The position numbers and the translations under genes are program-made. Shown piece by piece: positions 1-6,124 of a stretch of 6,390 nt of DNA. This DNA is from Akkermansiaceae bacterium UBA6138 (GTDB lineage: Bacteria; Verrucomicrobiota; Verrucomicrobiia; Verrucomicrobiales; DEV007). The notes under the pieces were generated by a model that was not told where the DNA came from, ran no database searches, and was given only the letters and a program-made list of their open reading frames with translations. Location of the stretch: NCBI GenBank assembly GCA_002422425.1, contig DIVG01000076.1, positions 1 to 6,390 on the forward strand. The letters run 5' to 3'. The first letter of the stretch is position 1. The number at the start of each line of letters is the position of its first letter.

Positions 1-2801
1 CGCATGCGCTTCGCGAAGATCGCGGCCTGCTCATTGACGAAGGCCGAGTTCAACATCGTGAGCGCCTGGGTTGGCACCGTCGTGGTGAAACGCACCGCAC
101 AGCTCGTGTCGGTGTCGGCCTGGTCAAAGTCCGCGAGCATCTGATGGCGGAGACTGCGCTTCACATGGACATAGAGCGAACGGCGGAAATGATCCTCCGT
201 GTTTTTCGAAACGGGCCATCCCGCCCCGGGACGCGAGGCAGTCGCGAGGACCTCGGGCGGCAGCGGCGGATAGACCCATTCCCCGTGTGTCTTCAGATTC
301 AGATTCCCTGACACGGCCAAAATCGAGTCGCGCAGTTCTTCGGCGGTGAGCCGGCGCATATCCATGCGCCAGAAGTGGAGGTTGCGCGGATCCTTCGCGA
401 GATTGCCCGACTCGGGTTCGGACGACATCCGGTAGGTGCGGCTGAGGAGGATGAGTCGATGCATCGCCTTCATGTCCCAACCGCCCTTACGGAACTGCGT
501 CGCGAGCCAGTCGAGCAACTCGGGATGAGTCGGCTTTTCCCCGAGATGGCCGAAGTCGGAAGTGCTCGGAGCGATCCCGCGTCCGAAGTGATGCTGCCAG
601 AGGCGATTCACCATGACCCGGGCGGTGAGCGGATTCTCCGGATCGACGATCCATTTGGCCAACTCGAGGCGGCGTCCCGAGGTAACCCGTCCGTCGTGGC
701 GAACCGGTTCGGCTTTCAGAAAACGGGGATCCGATCCCTCGCTCGCGAGCACGGCGGGCAGGCCAGGAGCGACGACATCGCCCCGGGCATGGGCACTACC
801 CCGCTGATGAATATGCATCGGCTCGGGCTCGGGTCCCGACTCGGTCACGGCATTGATCGGCAGCCCCGGCGCGGCCTTGCGGGCATTCGCGAGTTCTTCA
901 TCGAGCTTTCGCAAACCGCCGACGAGATCACGCCCCGCCACCTCTTTCACCTGATCGGCGAATCGCTTCGAATCCGGCCCGGTGAGGAGGCTCTCGATCG
1001 ACCCGGCAGTATTGATACCGGTATGCAGAGAGAGGTCGATGTACTGTCCCCCGCCGGTCTGGCGGCAGTAGACCGCGACGGCGTTGCGTCCGGTCTGGAG
1101 CACGTCGAGGGCGGCCTTGGGCAGCACGATCGTCTTGTATCCCGTCGTGTATCCCTTCGCCTCGAAAATGCGCGTCCCATTGAGGTAGACTTCAACATCC
1201 TCGTCGTGATGGATGTCGAGCACGAGCGAATCGGGCAGAGACTTCAGGCCGAAGTTCGTGCGCATCCAGATTTCGGGCGTCTTCCATTCGGTCTTGATGA
1301 TCGATCCCGGCGGATTGGCCGCGCCGAACCCTGACATGCCCTTAAACCACGACTTGTTGATGTAACCGACATCGCGCCAGTCGTCGGTCGGCTTTGTCGT
1401 CGTGTAGAACCATTCCGCCCCGGCACCACGGGCGTCGTCGATGAGGGTGACAGCATCATTTTCGGCTGTGTTGCCGAGCAATCCGGTCTTTTCCATGACA
1501 CCCCTGATCTCACCGATGAGAGCGACCCTGTCTCCCTCGAGTGAGGCGATCTTTGACTTCTGCTCTTTTTCAAAAGCCGACTTTTCCTCCGGCGAAGCCC
1601 AGTTCAGAATCGTACCCTCGGTCCTGTAATGGGTCACTCCGCGGAAAAAGGCCATGAAGGCGTAGTAGTCCCGGTGCGAGAGCGGGTCGGCCTTGTGATC
1701 GTGGCAGCGGGCACAGCCGAGGCTCGTCGCGAGAAAGGTCTCGCTGGTGATCTGGACGTTGTCGGCAAGGACGTCGTAGACATGCTGCTCGCGGTCGGCC
1801 GGCTCGTCATCCCATTGCATGAGTCGGTGATAGCCTGTCGCGATGAGCGAAGCTTTCGTCGGCGCGGCGACCTCGTCCCCGGCGAGTTGCTCGATGACAA
1901 ACTGATCGTAAGGTTTGTTTGCGTTAAAGGCATCGACGACGTAGTCTCGGTAGCGCCAGATGTGCGGCTTGGTGTTGTCGCGTTCAAAGCCGTTCGACTC
2001 CGCGTAGCGCACGAGGTCGAGCCAGTGGCGAGCCCACTTTTCACCATACTGCGGCCTCGCCAGCAGATCCTCGACGGCAGCCCGGTAGGCGGCTTCGGGA
2101 TCACTTGCCGAGGCGGTGACAAAAGCGGAGACCACCTCGGGCGTCGGCGGCAGACCGATGACATCGTAATAGAGCCGCCGGATGAGAACCTCGGGCGTCG
2201 CTTCTGGATTCGGGGCGAGCCCTTCCCGGTCAAGTTGCGACCTGACAAACGCATCAACGCCATTCGCTCGCCACGCCGCATCCGCGACCTCGGGCGGGTC
2301 GGCATCGGACACAGGGCGGTAGGCCCACCACGCGCGATCCTCCTCCGTCACGGTGAATCCGCGTCGTTCCGTCGCGTTGCCCTTGATTTCGAGAGCCGGA
2401 TCATAGGGAGCCCCCATCTCGACCCAGCTCGCGAGGATAGTGCGGTGCTCGTCAGAGAGCTTCCCCCTGGGAGGCATCTGATGATCGGCGTCCTTGTAGC
2501 TGATCATTTCCAGCAGGACACTCGCCGCCGGATCATCGGCGTTGTAGGCTGACCCGTAGTGCCCTCCCGCAAGCAGTCCGTCCCGGCTGGTGAGCCGGAA
2601 GTCACCCTTCAACTCGCTCTCGCCCCCGTGGCATTTGAAACAGTTTTCTTTTAAGACGGGATGGACGGTCTCTCGAAAATAGGCGCGACCGACGGCGTCC
2701 TCTGCCGTAGCGGGTAGCGTTAAGGTGAACGCGAAGAGCGCAGCGAAGAGGAAGGCGACAGGGTTGAGAAGGGGCTGGGCGAAGTTCAACATCGACGTCA
2801 T
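1..2801 (-). CDS. Secreted PSCyt1-DUF1549-DUF1553 cytochrome c protein (C-terminus cut by window edge)
   Basis: An uninterrupted frame of 933 codons runs off the left edge. Residues 1 to about 33 form a hydrophobic signal peptide ending in an Ala-Thr-Ala-like cleavage site. A PSCyt1 cytochrome c domain follows, with haem motif CFKCH (C54, C57, H58) and a likely Met ligand in HQMPP (M109). DUF1549 spans about 180-388 and contains a second CxxCH (C363, C366, H367, then DHK). A beta-rich galactose-binding-like module sits at about 447-592, with landmarks HHDEDVEVYLNG and TGGGQYIDLSL. DUF1553 starts at about 707 (SGRRLELAKW, ARVMVNRLWQHHFGRG) and is still open at residue 933; roughly 100 or more residues are probably missing. 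Such proteins are exported, and a role in electron transfer or polymer breakdown has been proposed but is not settled. An in-frame TGA at 2832-2834 limits the start to ATG 2801 or ATG 2792; neither has a clear Shine-Dalgarno sequence. The family is secure, the function is not. Confidence 0.95.
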   Translation of the reverse strand, partial: MTSMLNFAQPLLNPVAFLFAALFAFTLTLPATAEDAVGRAYFRETVHPVLKENCFKCHGGESELKGDFRLTSRDGLLAGGHYGSAYNADDPAASVLLEMISYKDADHQMPPRGKLSDEHRTILASWVEMGAPYDPALEIKGNATERRGFTVTEEDRAWWAYRPVSDADPPEVADAAWRANGVDAFVRSQLDREGLAPNPEATPEVLIRRLYYDVIGLPPTPEVVSAFVTASASDPEAAYRAAVEDLLARPQYGEKWARHWLDLVRYAESNGFERDNTKPHIWRYRDYVVDAFNANKPYDQFVIEQLAGDEVAAPTKASLIATGYHRLMQWDDEPADREQHVYDVLADNVQITSETFLATSLGCARCHDHKADPLSHRDYYAFMAFFRGVTHYRTEGTILNWASPEEKSAFEKEQKSKIASLEGDRVALIGEIRGVMEKTGLLGNTAENDAVTLIDDARGAGAEWFYTTTKPTDDWRDVGYINKSWFKGMSGFGAANPPGSIIKTEWKTPEIWMRTNFGLKSLPDSLVLDIHHDEDVEVYLNGTRIFEAKGYTTGYKTIVLPKAALDVLQTGRNAVAVYCRQTGGGQYIDLSLHTGINTAGSIESLLTGPDSKRFADQVKEVAGRDLVGGLRKLDEELANARKAAPGLPINAVTESGPEPEPMHIHQRGSAHARGDVVAPGLPAVLASEGSDPRFLKAEPVRHDGRVTSGRRLELAKWIVDPENPLTARVMVNRLWQHHFGRGIAPSTSDFGHLGEKPTHPELLDWLATQFRKGGWDMKAMHRLILLSRTYRMSSEPESGNLAKDPRNLHFWRMDMRRLTAEELRDSILAVSGNLNLKTHGEWVYPPLPPEVLATASRPGAGWPVSKNTEDHFRRSLYVHVKRSLRHQMLADFDQADTDTSCAVRFTTTVPTQALTMLNSAFVNEQAAIFAKRM

Positions 2802-2889
2802 CGTATCACATGAAGCCTGTTCCGTATTGTCTCAACGGGGAGCATTTTAGGAAAAATACGACATTTCAAAGCGGGCCACGATGACGCAA
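2802..2889 (-). promoter_or_regulatory. AT-rich leader upstream of the cytochrome gene, possible weak promoter
   Basis: This 88-base gap separates the rhodanese stop from the cytochrome-gene start and is clearly richer in A and T than its surroundings. Read on the minus strand it holds TTGAAA (2864-2869) and TAAAAT (2844-2849), which resemble -35 and -10 elements. The 14-base spacer is too short for a good sigma-70 promoter, so this is only a suggestion. Co-transcription with the rhodanese gene is equally possible. Confidence 0.2.
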
Positions 2890-2898
2890 TCACGTGGC
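2875..2898 (-). other. Hairpin overlapping the rhodanese stop codon
   Basis: The arms GCCACG (2875-2880) and CGTGGC (2893-2898) pair. After one bulged base the stem extends through TGA/TCA, giving about 9 base pairs around a five-base loop. It includes the TGA stop of the rhodanese gene. No T-run follows directly on the minus strand, so it does not meet the pattern of an intrinsic terminator. It may protect the transcript end or attenuate read-through, or it may be chance. Confidence 0.35.
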
Positions 2899-3369
2899 AG
2901 GACCGGATTCAGTTGGTGCTTTCCTCATTTTCCACGAGAGGAAGCCGCGATGCAGATGGTAGATGGCGGTGAATCCGGTCTCACGGAGCGCCGGGAGGGC
3001 CCGTCGACTGCGGTAGCCTCCATCGCAATACACGAGGACTGGTTGATCGCGATCGATGGCGACGAGAGCGGAAGCGTCGAGCGTCGTTCCGACGAAGGGC
3101 GCATTGACCGCACCGGGAAGGTGACCGGCGAGAAAGTCGCGACGGGGCCGAACGTCAACGGGTAGTAAATCGGTCTCATCGAGTAACATGACCGCTTTTC
3201 CGGCACGGACGTTAATCACGAAGTCCGAGGCCGACCGTTGCCCGAAGAGACCACGGCCCCAGCAATCCTCGAAAATATACCAGGCGGCTGCAAGTAACCC
3301 GAACCCGAGGAGACCGAGAAGGAAAGTAACCATGAGGTGATAATGAACCGGAATATTGAAGGGCTGCAC
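2890..3369 (-). CDS. Membrane-anchored single-domain rhodanese-like protein
   Basis: This is a 159-residue protein. Residues 13-33 form one hydrophobic membrane segment (MVTFLLGLLGFGLLAAAWYIF). A single rhodanese domain follows, with D72-V73-R74, the AGHLPGA element at 81-87, the active-site loop C115-D-G-G-Y-R120-S121 and the closing YHLHRGFLSW region at 137-146. The CxxxxR(S/T) loop is intact, so sulfurtransferase activity with a Cys115 persulfide is plausible; the true sulfur acceptor cannot be read from sequence. The start used is GTG at 3369. An internal ATG at 3333 (residue 13) would still keep the membrane segment, and neither start has a convincing ribosome binding site. It lies 117 bases downstream of the kinase gene and 88 bases upstream of the cytochrome gene, all on the same strand. 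The final Gly-Gly of the usual motif is Arg-Gly here, a minor variation. Confidence 0.9.
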   Translation of the reverse strand: MQPFNIPVHYHLMVTFLLGLLGFGLLAAAWYIFEDCWGRGLFGQRSASDFVINVRAGKAVMLLDETDLLPVDVRPRRDFLAGHLPGAVNAPFVGTTLDASALVAIDRDQPVLVYCDGGYRSRRALPALRETGFTAIYHLHRGFLSWKMRKAPTESGPAT

Positions 3370-3372
3370 AAT

Positions 3373-3386
3373 GTTTATTCGTAAAC
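3373..3386. repeat. Inverted repeat GTTTA-TTCG-TAAAC upstream of the rhodanese gene
   Basis: A 14-base perfect inverted repeat with 5-base arms ends 4 bases upstream of the proposed GTG start. Its right half, GTAAAC (3381-3386), is the half-site that clusters in the kinase/regulator intergenic region. The position would suit an operator, or a leader hairpin overlapping the ribosome binding site. It is short enough to occur by chance. Confidence 0.4.
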
Positions 3387-3463
3387 CCGTCGATTCGGTT
3401 TGGAGAAGTTCGCTCGTGGTAAGGTTGAGTTAGACCGGGCGAATCCCTCCCGTTTAACGACCT

Positions 3464-3485
3464 GACCACGCGTGCCGCAATGGTC
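3464..3485 (-). other. Hairpin just after the kinase stop codon
   Basis: The arms GACCA (3464-3468) and TGGTC (3481-3485) can pair, with a further inner GCG/CGC pairing. On the minus strand the structure begins within two bases of the kinase TAG stop. There is no following T-run, so a rho-independent terminator is not supported. A 3'-end stabilising stem is possible. The rest of the 3370-3486 spacer contains no gene that I can support. Confidence 0.3.
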
Positions 3486-3486
3486 G

Positions 3487-5517
3487 CTACGACTTCACAC
3501 AGATCACCCTGGTTCCCCCTCCCTTTCGCTGCCGAATTGTCAGGTGGGTGCCAATTGCCCGGGCGCGGTATTCCATCGTGTGCAGTCCGAGCCCGTTTCC
3601 GCGGGTCGCTCCAACCGGATCAAACCCGCAGCCGTTATCCGTGATACACAGGCTAAACTTGCCTTCCGTTTGTTTTTGAAAGAGGATGGAAAGTTTTGTT
3701 CCTCCGCTGTGATGAATGGCATTGTGGACCGCCTCCTGCGCGATACGGAAAAGATGGTTGGCCTTGTCAGGATCGGACACTTCGACCGGCCCGCCGGAGG
3801 CGGAGAACCGGCAGCTCATCCCGGAAGTGTTTTCGGCCCATTCGGCCAGATCCTTCAGAGCGCACTTCAACGCCCCGGGATCCGCCCCGACCGGAAGAAG
3901 CCCCTGTGCGAGAGTTCTTACCTGTCTGATCCCTTCGCGCACCTGCTCGGCAATCATAGTAACCTCGTCGATTGAGACCGGCTTGCCGGCACTGAGTTTC
4001 TGGCCGAGACGGCCCGCAAGCATACCGATACCGGAAAGGAGCCCCCCCAGGCTGTCGTGCAGATCCCGGGCGATACGACGCTTTTCCTCCTCGGCGGATT
4101 TGAAAACTTCGCGCTCCAGATGAAGTCGATGAGTCACATCGATCCCCGTGCAAAGCAGCCCGATGCAATGGCCATCCGCATCGGCGAGGAGCACATCCCT
4201 CCATTCGATCTGGAGCTCATCCCCCTTCCTCGTGACAATGGGGCTGATCACTTCGGAAAACCTTTCGCCCTGCAGGGAACGAACAAAACGGTCCCTGCTT
4301 GTTTTCCGGCTCACCTCGGGTTCGAAGTGCTCGAACCAGTCACCTCCTTCGACCTCTTCGAGGGACCATCCTGTCATTCGCCCGAGAATCTGATTGAACC
4401 GGATCACTCGTCCCTCCTGATCGAGAACGAGAACGATGCATTGCGCGGTCTCGATGAGTCGCTCGCTGAACTCATGGGCAATTCGGAAGGCCTCTTCCGC
4501 CCTCTTCCTGTGGGTAATGTCACGGACAATCCCAACGAAGTAACCGAGGTGATCGACTCTGCTGATGGAGATCTCAGCGGGGAAAATTGATCCGTCACGA
4601 CGGCGACCGAGCACTTCACGACGCCTCCCGAGGATCCGTTCTTCGCCGGTCTCATGATAGCGGGCCAGATAAATACCGTGTGAACTGTCCCAGGGTTCCG
4701 GCATCAGAACGCTGACATTTCGTCCGATCAGCTCATCAGTCGAATAGCGAAAAACCTGCTCTGTGGCCGGGTTCATCGCAATAATGCGCCCCTCCCCATC
4801 GATCGTGATCATCGCATCGACCGCCGCGTTGAGAATCGCCCTGTTGAACTCGTTCGTGGCATGCAGGGCATCGGTTCGCTCGACAATCCGCTGCTCCAGT
4901 AACCCGTTAAGCTCTTGCAGAGAAGCTTCAGCAAGCTTCCGCTTCGTGATGTCAAAAAAAGCCGTCCGGCATTGACGATCCGGCCCCGTGACGAAGGAAT
5001 CGCTCTCCACCTGCACATCGATCAAGGTGCCGTCACCACGGCGCATCACGAGCTCGCAGCTGTGTTTCTCCCCTTTCTGAAAAACCGACTCCCGGTGCAG
5101 ATCGAACGCATCCCGCGATTCCCTGTCGACAAATGTGGTAATCGCGCCACCGACAAGACTTTTTCGATTCACCCTCAGAAGTGTCGAGGCCGCCAGATTA
5201 GCCGTTCTGATCACACCATCCTGCCGCATCGTCAGGTAGCCGACCGGAGCCGACTCAAAAAGGTCGGCGTAGTGATCACGCGACCGGACTAATTCGACCT
5301 GGGCGTGGTGCAGCTCCCCGTTCTCGGTCTCCAGCTCCATCGCGTAAACTTGCAGTTCGTTTACGAGCGCCCGCACCTCCTCAAGGGGCGTGTCGGCAAG
5401 TTCGCTGCGAGTCGCCCGCAGCAAGCTCTCCACCCTGTCCCGAAGCGACTGATTTCCTCCGGACTTAACCGACTGCGGACGACTGGGTTTTCGCGACATG
5501 CGGTTCGTTTGTTTCAT
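3487..5517 (-). CDS. Soluble three-PAS sensor histidine kinase, NarL/DesK (HisKA_3) type, with a FixL-like PAS
   Basis: The protein has 676 residues from ATG 5517 and no membrane segment, so it is probably cytoplasmic. In order: a Lys/Arg-rich start; a predicted coiled coil at about 45-80; PAS1 at about 82-195; a second coiled coil at about 195-225; PAS2 at about 224-338; PAS3 at about 350-465; the HisKA_3 dimerisation/phosphoacceptor helix with EEKRRIARDLHDSLGG (His487); and a HATPase domain with N-box Asn599, G1 box DNGCGF (627-632) and G2 box GNGLGL (640-645). It autophosphorylates on His487 and passes phosphate to a receiver, most likely the divergently encoded regulator at 6125. PAS2 resembles the FixL haem-PAS (LMPEP, H280, Y283, R286, R300, RRDGSIFP). 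A TTG at 5538 would add 7 residues. ATG 5517 was preferred because GAAGAGG lies upstream, although its spacing of about 12 bases is long; ATG 5499 is a third option. Family assignment is strong; the input signal is inferred. Confidence 0.95.
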   Translation of the reverse strand: MKQTNRMSRKPSRPQSVKSGGNQSLRDRVESLLRATRSELADTPLEEVRALVNELQVYAMELETENGELHHAQVELVRSRDHYADLFESAPVGYLTMRQDGVIRTANLAASTLLRVNRKSLVGGAITTFVDRESRDAFDLHRESVFQKGEKHSCELVMRRGDGTLIDVQVESDSFVTGPDRQCRTAFFDITKRKLAEASLQELNGLLEQRIVERTDALHATNEFNRAILNAAVDAMITIDGEGRIIAMNPATEQVFRYSTDELIGRNVSVLMPEPWDSSHGIYLARYHETGEERILGRRREVLGRRRDGSIFPAEISISRVDHLGYFVGIVRDITHRKRAEEAFRIAHEFSERLIETAQCIVLVLDQEGRVIRFNQILGRMTGWSLEEVEGGDWFEHFEPEVSRKTSRDRFVRSLQGERFSEVISPIVTRKGDELQIEWRDVLLADADGHCIGLLCTGIDVTHRLHLEREVFKSAEEEKRRIARDLHDSLGGLLSGIGMLAGRLGQKLSAGKPVSIDEVTMIAEQVREGIRQVRTLAQGLLPVGADPGALKCALKDLAEWAENTSGMSCRFSASGGPVEVSDPDKANHLFRIAQEAVHNAIHHSGGTKLSILFQKQTEGKFSLCITDNGCGFDPVGATRGNGLGLHTMEYRARAIGTHLTIRQRKGGGTRVICVKS

Positions 5518-5734
5518 AGGGTTTGGTGACCTCTTCAATTAAACGGGAAATCCTGTCGCGCCGAATTTCGACATCCTCGATGGCGCGTTCATCCGGCATA
5601 GGGACGACAGTCTCGAAGCCGCTCCAACCCAGGCGCCGACAGCGAAAACGAAGAAATTCCCGCAAGCGCCCCCCGAAACACCGGCGCCGACGATCGAAAA
5701 AGGCAGGAGAGCTTCCTCCCTTTTTGGCAGCCAT
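5465..5734 (-). CDS. Possible small Arg-rich protein of unknown function overlapping the kinase start
   Basis: This is an 89-codon frame from ATG 5734, with AGGA only two bases before the start (tight spacing). I do not recognise it. The first 45 residues are Arg-rich (FFDRRRRCFGGRLREF). The second half, from Met46 (ATG 5599), looks more like an ordinary soluble helical protein (ERAIEDVEIRRDRISRLIEE). It would overlap the kinase reading frame by 53 bases in another frame, which is longer than usual for coupled genes. Another frame on the same strand (5539-5859) is also open here and ends next to the alternative TTG start of the kinase, so openness alone proves little. It could be a regulatory leader peptide, a small gene translationally coupled to the kinase, or noise in a GC-rich leader. 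Confidence 0.25.
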   Translation of the reverse strand: MAAKKGGSSPAFFDRRRRCFGGRLREFLRFRCRRLGWSGFETVVPMPDERAIEDVEIRRDRISRLIEEVTKPYETNEPHVAKTQSSAVG

Positions 5735-5795
5735 TTTCCTGAGGCAGGAGGGGTTGCCCGACTGACGGTTGACTCCTTGCGCGTCATCCTCACTG

Positions 5796-5825
5796 GTTTA
5801 CACGAAACTGCACCGTGAAGTAAAC
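5796..5825. repeat. Inverted repeat GTTTAC-N18-GTAAAC
   Basis: GTTTAC at 5796-5801 and GTAAAC at 5820-5825 are perfect inverted half-sites whose starts are 24 bases apart, slightly over two helical turns. With GTTTACT at 5861-5867, which is the inverse of AGTAAAC at 5819-5825, three copies lie within 72 bases. The arrangement suits a dimeric DNA-binding regulator. The repeat identity is seen directly; the operator role is inferred. Confidence 0.45.
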
Positions 5826-5855
5826 CCCGCATTCGCCTTACAAAAAGTAAAGAGG

Positions 5856-5884
5856 GCATCGTTTACTTGGCGAAAAGGCGATGC
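5856..5884. other. Hairpin GCATCG / CGATGC containing a GTTTAC box
   Basis: The arms GCATCG (5856-5861) and CGATGC (5879-5884) are exact complements around a 17-base loop. A small inner CTT/AAG pairing is also possible. The loop includes most of the GTTTACT half-site at 5861-5867. It has no T-run on either strand and so is not a terminator. It may be a leader structure or part of a binding site. Confidence 0.3.
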
Positions 5885-6049
5885 GTGACGACAGGCCTCG
5901 ACATTTTACCGCCGTTCCAGTCATTCGAACCCTTCAAACATCAGAAAACCCGAGGCCCTGCGAGGGGCGGGGATCAAATGATGCATAGCTTTTCGCAACC
6001 GCCCCGGGGTGAATCGATGCTATTTTCAAAACAGCGAGCGTGACCGACC

Positions 6050-6060
6050 GCGTAATACGC
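6050..6060. repeat. Short palindrome GCGTA-A-TACGC
   Basis: This is an 11-base palindrome with perfect 5-base arms, 64 bases upstream of the regulator ATG. The location suits an operator or an extended -10 region (TAATAC lies inside it), but it is short and has no second copy in the window. Confidence 0.2.
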
Positions 6061-6124
6061 CAGTCTCTCAAGAGGAATGGCGTTCACCCTGATCCTTCGC
6101 CTCTCAGGAGTGCCAACCGCTGAA

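Larger units (their letters stand above)
5735..6124. promoter_or_regulatory. Divergent intergenic region between the kinase and regulator genes
   Basis: About 390 bases (607 if the small ORF at 5465-5734 is not real) separate the kinase transcript from the regulator gene. No RNA gene or convincing long frame is seen. It should carry both divergent promoters. I find no textbook -35/-10 pair; TATTTT (6021-6026) and TAATAC (6053-6058) are possible -10 elements without good partners. Notable contents are the GTTTAC/GTAAAC sites (5796-5867), a hairpin (5856-5884), a GGCCTCG/CGAGGCC inverted pair (5894-5900 and 5951-5957) and an 11-base palindrome (6050-6060). Confidence 0.5.

Noticed and set aside
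375..1334. Plus-strand open frame of 319 codons
   Set aside because: It is antisense to the well-supported DUF1553 part of the cytochrome gene, has no recognisable domain and is explained by the GC-rich codon usage of the minus-strand gene.
1634..2305. Minus-strand frame of 223 codons
   Set aside because: It is an out-of-frame reading of the cytochrome gene; the composition is Arg/Ser/Thr-rich, as is typical of shifted frames in GC-rich DNA.
1629..2552. Plus-strand open frame of 307 codons
   Set aside because: It lies entirely opposite the DUF1549 region, whose motifs are unambiguous on the minus strand; it has no family features of its own.
3472..4590. Plus-strand frames opposite the kinase (3472-3975, 3716-4123, 4057-4590)
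   Set aside because: The kinase motifs (His487, N-box, G1 and G2) are continuous on the minus strand, and the antisense frames carry no recognisable domain.
5539..5859. Minus-strand frame of 106 codons with a hydrophobic stretch, ending next to TTG 5538
   Set aside because: The first part has unusual codon choice and spans the repeat-rich control region; there is no clear ribosome binding site or family, and it competes with the 89-codon frame.
5949..5976. GC-rich stem followed by GGGTTTTC on the minus strand, resembling a terminator
   Set aside because: The stem is imperfect, the T-run is short and displaced, and no minus-strand gene ends here.
6002..6009. CCCCGGGG palindrome
   Set aside because: It is a single 8-base GC palindrome with no second copy or flanking symmetry and is likely chance.
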